A stretch of DNA of 52,062 nt, taken from contig VOPR01000056.1 in assembly GCA_009594995.1 (NCBI GenBank), positions 1 to 52,062 of the forward strand, written 5' to 3'. Positions 34,194-42,096 of this stretch are shown one piece after another. The notes beneath the pieces are model-generated. The model worked only from the letters and a program-made list of their open reading frames with translations, was not told the DNA's origin and made no database searches. Source of the stretch: Nitrospira sp. Its GTDB lineage: Bacteria > Nitrospirota > Nitrospiria > Nitrospirales > Nitrospiraceae. Position numbers and translations under genes: made by a program. The stretch's first letter is position 1, and the number at the start of each line of letters is the position of its first letter.

Positions 34194-34895
34194 TCACCCT
34201 CGCTCCTGCGTTGCGGACTTCGGAGCCCAGTGCTGATACCCCGTCGGCTCCTCAAAATAATAGTCCGGCTGAGGAGAAAGCCGGATTCGCAGATATTCAA
34301 TGGACCAATCCCGATCCTGACTCACCAGTTTCAGCACCACCCCGGTCTCAACATCCACCCACTCATAAAACCGTTCATTCCGGCCGTTATAGTCCACTCG
34401 AACTTCGTACAGCTTGGAGGGTCGCCCGATCGTGGTGGCATCGCCCACCAGAGTCCGGTTTTGTTCACCCGGAAGGGTCGGCTGAATTGGCAGGATTTCT
34501 TCGGGCTTAACAGGAACCGAAAGAATTTGCCGACGCTGGGCCAGCAGAAACCACGACTCGCGTTTGTCTAATCGAATAATTTCTATGCTGGAATAGCCGA
34601 GCTCGGTTTTGACCGCATACTTATATTCCAGGCGGATGCGGTCCCCTTTCGCAAAGACCTGGGCCTCAAACCGACGCCCTTCAACCCGCTTCACGAGCGA
34701 TGCTGAGAATTCAGCCTGCCGAGTGGCAGGCGCAGTGGAAGCGCTCTCCTCCGCAAGGGCACCAACACCAGAAGACAGGCAGAGGCTTATGGACAAACAG
34801 CCTCCCAAAGCCCATCGCCACAGGCCGGCCCAGTCGCGACTAGTGCTGATGCTCCACCAGCGGTTGAATCTCAACGGGATGGCCGAGCGACTCAA
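34194..34895 (-). CDS. Exported LolA/outer-membrane-sorting-like protein
   Basis: About 233 codons. The frame has no ATG near its front. It opens with TTG at 34895 inside the upstream gene, and other in-frame TTGs lie before the signal peptide, so the start is uncertain. The hydrophobic signal sequence (LSISLCLSSGVGALA) ends near residue 48. The mature part is an all-beta domain with paired lines such as EFSASLVKRVEGRRFEAQVF, KGDRIRLEYKY, SYSSIEIIRLDKRESW-type strands and IDVETGVVLKLVSQD-like ends, the pattern of LolA or DUF4412 proteins that bind lipid or lipoprotein. Placed between a cupredoxin-like gene and a HEAT-repeat gene, it may help deliver secreted proteins to the outer membrane. 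Family match is tentative. Confidence 0.6.
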   Translation of the reverse strand: MSRSAIPLRFNRWWSISTSRDWAGLWRWALGGCLSISLCLSSGVGALAEESASTAPATRQAEFSASLVKRVEGRRFEAQVFAKGDRIRLEYKYAVKTELGYSSIEIIRLDKRESWFLLAQRRQILSVPVKPEEILPIQPTLPGEQNRTLVGDATTIGRPSKLYEVRVDYNGRNERFYEWVDVETGVVLKLVSQDRDWSIEYLRIRLSPQPDYYFEEPTGYQHWAPKSATQERG

Positions 34896-35772
34896 GACCG
34901 AACCGCGGATTGTCCATCACCCGATACGCGGTTCGATTTCCCTTCGGAGCCGGTAGCGCCACCTTTTCGGTCGTGGTGCCATCGGGAGCGATCGTGATCG
35001 TCCGCGTCACCCCGGGCCCGGCCTGAGGATGCCACACCACCATTTGATAGGTCCCGGGCGGCACGTTGTCGATCTTGAACGCACCCTGGTCGTCGGTCAC
35101 CGCATAGTAGGGATTGTTGACCGCCATGGCCCAGCTTTCCATATAGGCGTGAAACCCACACTGCATGTAAAACGTCCGCCGGCCCTTATTTAAATAGACC
35201 GGACCGACCAGAGATTTTCCCGGAGCGTGATTGTGCACTGCGCGCATATTGCCGCGTTGATGCTGGTGATTCAGGATCAATGGCTGATTGAACAAGACTC
35301 GCGCCCCCGCCTCCGGCGAGGTTTCATACCCCTGGATGTCATGCATCACTGGATCCATATTGACCACTTCCACTGCATGCCCGTTGCGTACAATGGTCAC
35401 CCACGGCTGAAACATACAATCCCGCGCTTCGATCAACGGCACCGACATATCAAATGGTTTGCCCGCTTCCACGCCCTCAAGCGTGACAATCGCATTCTTC
35501 AGCCCACCCTCGGCAGTCACGATGAAATCGTGGAGCAAACGCCACCCTTTGCCGTTCGAAATCCGCCCGCAATACGTGGGGTCTGGAAAGGTAATGAGAT
35601 TGAATCCTTTTGGCTCTGGAATCGCTCCCGCCAGAGTCACCGTGCCATCCAGCGTCCCCCCGTGCTGCACGTCGATGGCATCATAGGCGCCCACCGGCGA
35701 CACGACCTGACAGAGCCAGGTCAGGACGGCAACTGCAAGGGTATGACTCCTGCGGGTTCGATTCAGCATCAT
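34840..35772 (-). CDS. Exported CxxHxxM cupredoxin-like/carboxypeptidase-regulatory-like protein, paralogue 2
   Basis: A 310-residue secreted protein. The signal peptide ends near VGAYD (about 30). The N-terminal beta domain begins LDGTVTLAGAIPEPKG. The central part has MDPVMHDIQGYE (His about 152) and LNHQHQRGNM, then the metal-site-like QCGFHAYMESW (about 207-217). The carboxypeptidase-regulatory part has DDQGAFKIDNVPPGTYQMVV near 240. It closely matches the next gene upstream and is more distantly like the 31764 protein. GAGGAG lies a few bases before two consecutive ATGs. It overlaps the LolA-like frame by 56 bases. Confidence 0.75.
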   Translation of the reverse strand: MMLNRTRRSHTLAVAVLTWLCQVVSPVGAYDAIDVQHGGTLDGTVTLAGAIPEPKGFNLITFPDPTYCGRISNGKGWRLLHDFIVTAEGGLKNAIVTLEGVEAGKPFDMSVPLIEARDCMFQPWVTIVRNGHAVEVVNMDPVMHDIQGYETSPEAGARVLFNQPLILNHQHQRGNMRAVHNHAPGKSLVGPVYLNKGRRTFYMQCGFHAYMESWAMAVNNPYYAVTDDQGAFKIDNVPPGTYQMVVWHPQAGPGVTRTITIAPDGTTTEKVALPAPKGNRTAYRVMDNPRFGLESLGHPVEIQPLVEHQH

Positions 35773-35801
35773 AACGCTCCTCGTGTATGATTCGTTCGCC
35801 G

Positions 35802-36710
35802 TTAGGGAACCTGGCGTTGCAAGGTCGGGCGGATATCGACCACCTTCCCGAGAGACTCCGGCCCATAGTGCGGATTATGCTCAATTTCGTGCACGCTCCG
35901 CCGCCCTTTCGGGGCCTCAAATGAAAAGTCCACGGTGGACATTCCCTTCTCCGTCACCATCACCTTCTTCTGCATCATCGTTCCCAACCCGGGATGCCAG
36001 GCCATCAGCGTGTATTCTCCCGGAGGCACATCAGGGAGTGTGAAAGTCCCGCCCTCACCGGTGATGGCGTAATAGGGGTTGTCCACGGCCAGGCCCCAGC
36101 TCTCCATATAGGCGTGGAACCCGCACTGCATGACAAAAATCCGCCGCCCTTTGGTCATATGAATGGCTTCTTTAACCGGCTCTCCCGCCAGATGTTCATG
36201 GCTTTCCGCGCTGACAAGCCGCTTATGGTGAGGGTTCATGGGAAGCGGCGTATTAAACAGCACCCGAGGACCCAGCTGAGAAGTTTCGTAGGCCTGGATG
36301 TCATGCATCACCGGATCCATATTCATGACCACCACCTCAGAGTCGTTCCTGACGACCGTGACATACGGCAGGAACCGGCAGTCCCGCGCCTCAATGGTGA
36401 GGGGCTCAAACTTGAACGGCTTGCCTTTCGTCGCGTCGGTGAGGAGAACGACCACGTCCTTCAGCCCGCTGCCCGACGCGACTGAAAACTCGTCGAGAAT
36501 CCGCCAACCGGTGCCGGTCGAGATACGACCGCAATAGACAGGGTCTGGAAAGGTGATCAGGTTATATCCCTTCGGAGTGGGTTTCCCTCCGGTCATCGTC
36601 ACCGTCCCGGTAATCGTTCCGCCATCGGTGACGGTCATTTCATCGTACGCCCATGATAGAGAAGAGAAAAATGTCGCAGCGGTGAACAGAGCGAGTCCGG
36701 CCATTCGCAT
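35802..36710 (-). CDS. Exported CxxHxxM cupredoxin-like/carboxypeptidase-regulatory-like protein, paralogue 3
   Basis: A 302-residue secreted protein from the ATG at 36710, with the ideal GGAGGATATACCC ribosome site; a TTG further out is in frame but inside that site. The signal peptide ends near SWAYD (about 24). It has the same layout as its neighbour: MDPVMHDIQAYE, NPHHKRL, the MQCGFHAYMESW motif (about 200) and GGTFTLPDVPPGEYTLMAW. The extreme similarity around the CxxHxxM site suggests that copper binding is conserved. First gene of a four-gene unit running to the HEAT-repeat protein. Confidence 0.76.
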   Translation of the reverse strand: MRMAGLALFTAATFFSSLSWAYDEMTVTDGGTITGTVTMTGGKPTPKGYNLITFPDPVYCGRISTGTGWRILDEFSVASGSGLKDVVVLLTDATKGKPFKFEPLTIEARDCRFLPYVTVVRNDSEVVVMNMDPVMHDIQAYETSQLGPRVLFNTPLPMNPHHKRLVSAESHEHLAGEPVKEAIHMTKGRRIFVMQCGFHAYMESWGLAVDNPYYAITGEGGTFTLPDVPPGEYTLMAWHPGLGTMMQKKVMVTEKGMSTVDFSFEAPKGRRSVHEIEHNPHYGPESLGKVVDIRPTLQRQVP

Positions 36711-36780
36711 GGGTATATCCTCCAACAACGATCAGGTTGGCTATGAAGTTGGTGTCGATGTGCCTTCACACACTTCGCTG

Positions 36781-36808
36781 ATCATACACAATCCCCGCCC
36801 TATAACAA
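36781..36808 (-). promoter_or_regulatory. Possible promoter of the cupredoxin-like operon
   Basis: On the minus strand TTGTTA (36808-36803), a 16-bp spacer and TATGAT (36786-36781). It overlaps the T-tract of the multicopper-oxidase terminator. The leader would be about 70 bases before the ATG at 36710. Confidence 0.45.
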
Positions 36809-36836
36809 AAGGGGGGAGCCCTTGCAGGCTCCCCCC
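36804..36836 (-). terminator. Intrinsic terminator of the multicopper oxidase gene
   Basis: A 10-bp stem (GGGGGGAGCC with GGCTCCCCCC) closes a 6-base loop and runs into TTTTGTTAT on the minus strand. It lies 31 bases after the stop codon. A CTCACGTGAG palindrome stands between stop codon and hairpin. Confidence 0.9.
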
Positions 36837-36866
36837 CTTCCTCACCTCACGTGAGATGTATTCGGC

Positions 36867-39800
36867 TTACTTCGACGCGACAGGAATCGCGTGCGCAGCC
36901 GGCTGCTCCACTTCAGCACTCTTCGCACCGGCGCCGGCGCCGGTTAGCGGCAGCAACCTGGTGTCACCGGACGGCAACACCCGCACGTATCCCCACTGAC
37001 CGGACTGCGAGTATGGCAACCGCTGGTTGCTATACACATAGTCTCCGGGCAGCCGATACATTCCACCCGCCGAAGGCAGGTACGCGTCGATCGTCTCCGA
37101 TCCGGAGAATTCGACCACGCTGATCAAGTCAGCACCCCGCATGAAGGGCTCAATCGGCCATTCATGCTTCTCGACGCTGAACATGCCGTTCTGCTCATTG
37201 CTGACGCCCAACACATGGATACGCACCGGGTCGCCGGCATGCGCCTCGATGAGCGGGGTGGCCGGATCTTCCGGCTTATCCGCCTTGCAAGGCTGGAACA
37301 CCTTGCCGAGTGAGCAGCCCTGTTCTTCACGGAACTTGTACGGTTCCGACCGGTAGTTGACGCCGGTCAAACCCGCCACGTTCTGAACATACGGCATAAA
37401 GCTCGTGCCGATGATGTTGTCTTCATCCTGGAAGAACAACGCCACGTCACGATAGTTGGCGCGCATTTCATTTCCCGGCACCGAACGGTCGATGATGACG
37501 TCGGCCACCCAGGAATTCTTATTGGACAGATCGGCGCCGGTCTTCGGATCGCGATACTTCGATCCCTTAGGTCCGACGACAACCGCTCCGAACAAGCCGT
37601 TCCGCGGATTGGTCATCACATTACCCCAATCCCAGACCAGCGAGGTTGTCTCGCCGTTGAACGGATCGGCGTAATACGTGTAATCGCGCTCGGCTCCCGG
37701 TGCGACCGTCTGGTCACCAGGATTGTTCCCTACGTTCGCGCCCATGGAATCCTTCGGATCGAAGGCCAGGCCGATCGCAGAGAAGGAGGCTTTGCTGTCC
37801 TTCATCTTGTTCTTCAGATGAACCTTGACGCAATCACCGCTGTTGACGCGCAGCGTCAGCGGCATCGGATGTGCGCCGGCAGCCACCTTGGCCGTGTCCT
37901 CTTCCAACGCATAGATCTTGGCTTCGGCGTTGGTCATGAGGATCCGCCGCTCAAAGTCCACTTCAATGGATTCCGGCGCCTTCGCATTGAACTTCATGCC
38001 GGCGTAATCCATCGCCACCACGTTGAACTGCTTGACAGGAGCATCGGCAGGGCACACCGGCAACGGCTTCGGAATTTCGCCCTTGATGGAGAAGCCCGCA
38101 GGCAACTTCTTCAGATCGCCCTGCTCTTTGTCCAAGACACGAATGATTCCCCAGCCGCCTTCAGAGAACTTTGAAGACCGGCCATTGAAATGGATGTAGT
38201 CACCAGCTTGATGCCGCGACCCACCCGCTTCCGGAACCACCAGGTCATACCGCTCGGCAATACCGATATGAATCGAATTCTTCCGATTCGCATCCGAGGC
38301 ATACCGCTCGGTCCAGAACGTGTGGCCGGACAGGGTCCAGACCATCGATTCGTTCATGAGGGTGTGCAACAGACGGAACACCATCGTGTCACCGACATAG
38401 GCACGCAAGGTGGGCGTATACGGATCGCCGTGCACCTGGCTGCTGAATATCTGTGACGCATCAGGATTCGTCGCCAATCGCTGTGCGACCGGCGCCGCCC
38501 GGAAGTTCAAACCGCTGCCGGTGGTGTGCGTTCCACCATTCAAGAACGGCATCGGCGTCATGTAGATCTTCTCCGGCATGGCAAAGGACACGGTCTTCCC
38601 TGCCTCGAGCGCCACTTCGATCGGCTGCCCGGGAGGATTGCCCGCCGTGACGATATTGACGGTGTGCGGCACGGTGTCGTGCACTTGCACCATCAATTCA
38701 CGGAAGCTGTTGTTCACGCCGTGGCCGACCGGTTCATTCGTATGAATGTCCGCAATCGGTCCGCTACGAATCAACTTTCCGGTCTTCGGGTCATGATACG
38801 TCGATCCAACCGGCTCGGCGATGAAGGTGCCGAAGCCGCCGTGCGGCCAGGTGGTCGCACCAAACGCGTGGTCGTGCCAGAACACGGTCCCCACGTCCGC
38901 ATCGACCCAGAACCGCTGACGCACGAACTCGACCGTGACGATGTCATTGGCCGGGTGATCGTTCTTCAGCCCTTTGGCCAACGTGATCGTATTGCCGTTG
39001 ATGGCCTTGATGCGGGAAATTTCATTACCCTTCACGTTGTCGGCGCCCACGAGGAGGAGCGTACCGACATGGAACTGCTTGGCATTCTTCACCGTAATCG
39101 TGTTCGCGCCCTTTTTGACCGGCGCGGTCACCACGGTATTCATCGGAACCGGCAAACCCTTGGGATTCTTCTTTTCAAGCATCGTGAACGGACGCACCGA
39201 CTGTTCATACGAGAACCCGGTGATCACGCCATCGGAGGCTTGATTGTCGAACTGCAGGAAATGCCAGTGGGTGTTGATCTTCGACGACTGGAAGTTCGTA
39301 TAGTCGTCGTCATCCCACTCGCTGGTCAGGGTCCAGTCCACGCAATCGTAGATGTTGCCGCGGACAACCAGCGGATACTTGAGATCGTCGTTCTTCCGGA
39401 TTTCGGCTTCTTCCTCATGCAAGACGTAGATCAAGCCGTTCGGATCGATGACCGGCGGCTCCTTGCCCGTCTTCTTGGCAATGGTGATCGGAAGCTTGAT
39501 GAAGTGGACGTTGTAGCTCTTCCGTCCGGCGTTTTCCGGACAGAGGCTCCAGTTACCGTTCTCACCAGGCAACGACTGATCGACACTCTCTTCACCATTG
39601 GCATCCCGGCGGATCATCTCCAGCCAGGGCGCACCCACGTGGTTCGGAGAGAACATCACGCGCCGCCCGAAGTGCGGGGTGAGGTGTGGCCAGGCGACTT
39701 TGCCGGTCAACGGCTCGAAGGTAATCGGATGCCGTTTCCCCGGATGGGTCGACCTGTACTTTGGATTATCAACGGTGCTCTCCGGCTCACTCAATGCACG

Positions 39801-41732
39801 GGTGCCTTCCCAGGCCCAATCCAACACCGTGGCATCGTAGGAGACCGTCTGTCCCTTTTCGTCGTTCTTGTGTCCCGGCTTGCCCATCGTCGGGAGCTGC
39901 ATCTCAACCCAGTCCTTGATGGTGATCGTGGCCGGATTGGACTTCCAATCGCTCTTGCCCTTCTCGACGATCTTGAAGGACTTGCCGAACCAATCCACGG
40001 TCTGGCCGACTAACTTGTCCGACGTGATCGGGCCCTTGATGCGACCTTTCCGATCGGGCAATTCACGCAGATCAGGCATGACGTCATTACGCATGTCGCC
40101 CTGCTGCAGCGTGTTGTAGACCCGCCAATATCCCCACATGCCCGCCACATAATGGTGCGCAACGTGGCAATGGAACAGGAAGTCGCCGGCCAATTGCTGG
40201 CACAGGCCGGATCCGCACTCGGTCTCGAGGTCCAAGGCCTCTGACGGCCCGATGACTTCGACGTCCACACGGTCCGTCTTGGCGCGGATGACGGGATACT
40301 TGACCGGTCCGTTTCCGGCGGTCGTCCACAAATTCATGTCATCGATGGCGCGCGGGCTGCGCGGCCAGCGAATGGTGCCGCCATGGGGATGGTGGCTATG
40401 GAACACTTCTGATCCGCCATGGACCAGGCGGAACTTCGCCGGGTCGCCCATGTACGAGCGCGGAATCGTCGGAGACGGGTCACCGAAGGTATAGGAGCTA
40501 TACCCCATCGACTCGTCCTCGAAGCCGAAGTACTCGTGCTGCACATGCATGTTGTTGATACCGAACGGTTCGCTGCGATAGTTGATCGCACGACCGCCGG
40601 GGCGGTAGGCGTCGGTCAGCGGGTCACGCTGAGGCAGGAAGTCGCCCTTCTTATTGACGGGGCGGAAAGCCTCGTCGCCGACTTCATGGTAGTACAGGAC
40701 GAATTCACGGAAATCCGGACCGGTCCCGTTCCGGATAATGACCTGCCAGCCGCTCGCGGTCGGAGTGGCATCACCAGTACCCAGGGCTTCCAGGTACTCG
40801 GATCCGCGTGGTTCGACGACGAAGGATCCGAACAGACCCATCACGGTCAATTCGCGATCATTGGCGAAGGTATGGAACTGTCGCACACCTTCCTGCGTGC
40901 TCGGGTGGATGTACCACTCGAACTCGCCGCTCTTCTCTTTTGCAACGATGGTATCGGAATTCGTCGTGGCCGCCGCGGCACCGGTCGCGCTCACCACCAT
41001 GCTGGAACCGTGGATGTGAAGGCTGACGTCTTCGCCGCCTTCCAACTTATTGGTCAGCTTGATCTTGACGCAATCGCCCTGGTTACCACGAATCGTCAGC
41101 GGCTGAATCCACTGAGCCTGCACGCCGGGAATCACCGCACCCGGGTCAAACCCTTCCTTGTCGCGGGCTTCCCGATTCTTCGTCTCCTCGGCCCGTACCT
41201 TGTCGAGGTTTTCATCCAGCGTGTACATATAGCCGGGATAAAAATCGAGCCACTGATTCAGCGTGATCTCGACGTTGATCGCCGACACATTGTATTGCTT
41301 CACCGGCGCAGTGGCAGGGCACTTCCCGCCACCCGACAGTGCCACTGGTTCCACTCGCGGGTCGGACATCAAAAGAAGGTCCTGACCGCCTGCCCCATAC
41401 TGGTGCATCATGGTCTGGGTATTGAACATACCCGTATTGACCGCTTGCGCCTGCGGATCCTGAGTCAAATGCTCCATGATCCGTTGGTGCTGCTGTTCGA
41501 CCATCGCGGACCGCTCAGGCTTTCCAGCCATCGCATCTTCGACGATCGTCTGCCCTTTCAACTTCTCCGCCCACGACGGGAGCTGATGGGACATTGCTGT
41601 TTGTTGCGGCACCGCATGGTCCGCATGCGGCTGAGATTCAGCCGATGCGGCTAGCGGCAGACACACGAGCGCACCACCAGCGATGACGCTGAGGGCGCGC
41701 GACGTGACACGAGTGAACCACTGACAATCCAT
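36867..41732 (-). CDS. Giant multicopper oxidase (MofA/MnxG type)
   Basis: A 1,621-residue exported protein with a signal peptide of about 32 residues and AAGGAGG before the ATG. Three related cupredoxin blocks are visible, each starting with a C-P-A-x-A-P-V-K-Q-type or comparable strand. Copper-ligand motifs, in order: LHIHG (about 237), HSHHPHGG (about 446), HCHVAHHYVAGMWG (about 522-535, the trinuclear/type 1 signature), HWHFLQFD (about 823) and FWHDHAFG (about 952). The C-terminal block (about 1235-1600) has lost the HxH pair. Length and split ligand sites resemble MofA and MnxG, which are implicated in manganese(II) oxidation, rather than laccases of about 500 residues. The substrate here is unknown: Mn(II), Fe(II), Cu(I) or a respiratory role are open. 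Single-gene unit with its own terminator. Confidence 0.9.
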   Translation of the reverse strand: MDCQWFTRVTSRALSVIAGGALVCLPLAASAESQPHADHAVPQQTAMSHQLPSWAEKLKGQTIVEDAMAGKPERSAMVEQQHQRIMEHLTQDPQAQAVNTGMFNTQTMMHQYGAGGQDLLLMSDPRVEPVALSGGGKCPATAPVKQYNVSAINVEITLNQWLDFYPGYMYTLDENLDKVRAEETKNREARDKEGFDPGAVIPGVQAQWIQPLTIRGNQGDCVKIKLTNKLEGGEDVSLHIHGSSMVVSATGAAAATTNSDTIVAKEKSGEFEWYIHPSTQEGVRQFHTFANDRELTVMGLFGSFVVEPRGSEYLEALGTGDATPTASGWQVIIRNGTGPDFREFVLYYHEVGDEAFRPVNKKGDFLPQRDPLTDAYRPGGRAINYRSEPFGINNMHVQHEYFGFEDESMGYSSYTFGDPSPTIPRSYMGDPAKFRLVHGGSEVFHSHHPHGGTIRWPRSPRAIDDMNLWTTAGNGPVKYPVIRAKTDRVDVEVIGPSEALDLETECGSGLCQQLAGDFLFHCHVAHHYVAGMWGYWRVYNTLQQGDMRNDVMPDLRELPDRKGRIKGPITSDKLVGQTVDWFGKSFKIVEKGKSDWKSNPATITIKDWVEMQLPTMGKPGHKNDEKGQTVSYDATVLDWAWEGTRALSEPESTVDNPKYRSTHPGKRHPITFEPLTGKVAWPHLTPHFGRRVMFSPNHVGAPWLEMIRRDANGEESVDQSLPGENGNWSLCPENAGRKSYNVHFIKLPITIAKKTGKEPPVIDPNGLIYVLHEEEAEIRKNDDLKYPLVVRGNIYDCVDWTLTSEWDDDDYTNFQSSKINTHWHFLQFDNQASDGVITGFSYEQSVRPFTMLEKKNPKGLPVPMNTVVTAPVKKGANTITVKNAKQFHVGTLLLVGADNVKGNEISRIKAINGNTITLAKGLKNDHPANDIVTVEFVRQRFWVDADVGTVFWHDHAFGATTWPHGGFGTFIAEPVGSTYHDPKTGKLIRSGPIADIHTNEPVGHGVNNSFRELMVQVHDTVPHTVNIVTAGNPPGQPIEVALEAGKTVSFAMPEKIYMTPMPFLNGGTHTTGSGLNFRAAPVAQRLATNPDASQIFSSQVHGDPYTPTLRAYVGDTMVFRLLHTLMNESMVWTLSGHTFWTERYASDANRKNSIHIGIAERYDLVVPEAGGSRHQAGDYIHFNGRSSKFSEGGWGIIRVLDKEQGDLKKLPAGFSIKGEIPKPLPVCPADAPVKQFNVVAMDYAGMKFNAKAPESIEVDFERRILMTNAEAKIYALEEDTAKVAAGAHPMPLTLRVNSGDCVKVHLKNKMKDSKASFSAIGLAFDPKDSMGANVGNNPGDQTVAPGAERDYTYYADPFNGETTSLVWDWGNVMTNPRNGLFGAVVVGPKGSKYRDPKTGADLSNKNSWVADVIIDRSVPGNEMRANYRDVALFFQDEDNIIGTSFMPYVQNVAGLTGVNYRSEPYKFREEQGCSLGKVFQPCKADKPEDPATPLIEAHAGDPVRIHVLGVSNEQNGMFSVEKHEWPIEPFMRGADLISVVEFSGSETIDAYLPSAGGMYRLPGDYVYSNQRLPYSQSGQWGYVRVLPSGDTRLLPLTGAGAGAKSAEVEQPAAHAIPVASK

Positions 41733-42096
41733 GGACCGGCCTCCTTGGATAGAGTTGGATGAGGAACTAAATGTTAAATGTTACGAGTGCCTACGGATTA
41801 GAACATGAAAACCTCAGACATTGGGAAACGCCGTATTGGCGAGACTCCTGCGGCATCACGCGCGCAGGCCACTCCATTGAAACAGGTGCCGGAGATTACT
41901 GAAGTCGCAAGTCTCTGTCAACCCCCTTGCCCTGCCGCGAACCTGAACCACCCCTTGTCCCATCGATGCTCCAGGCACGCGTGCGCAACTCAGAGAGCGC
42001 AAGAGATGAAATGAAAATCACCGCACACTATTCGATGCCCCTGGTCAATCGCCCCGCTCCATTGTCTCTCTTCCGTCAGATGAGGCATAATGTCGC
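41733..42096. other. 364-bp divergent intergenic region
   Basis: It separates the multicopper oxidase from the APC permease. It contains the partial direct repeat AAATGTTAAATGTTACG close to the oxidase start and the permease promoter near its right end. A frame of 69 codons at 41805-42014 has no ribosome site and a Pro/Ala/Arg/Cys-rich product, so I do not call it a gene. No clear promoter for the oxidase was found. Confidence 0.5.
42062..42091 (+). promoter_or_regulatory. Possible promoter of the APC permease, nearly leaderless
   Basis: TTGTCT (42062-42067), an 18-bp spacer and CATAAT (42086-42091) end only five bases before the ATG at 42097. If used, the transcript would start at or just after the start codon, so either the mRNA is leaderless or this match is accidental. 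Confidence 0.35.

Noticed and set aside
38526..40013. Plus-strand ORF of 495 codons inside the multicopper oxidase
   Set aside because: It lies wholly opposite a well-supported gene, has an Arg/His-rich composition with no domain, and arises from GC-biased third positions of the other strand.
40419..41654. Plus-strand ORF of 411 codons opposite the multicopper oxidase N-terminus
   Set aside because: Same reason: mirror frame of a real gene with a convincing signal peptide, ribosome site and copper motifs.
41805..42014. 69-codon plus-strand ORF in the intergenic region before the permease
   Set aside because: No ribosome site, mixed Pro/Ala/Arg/Cys composition and no helix or domain.
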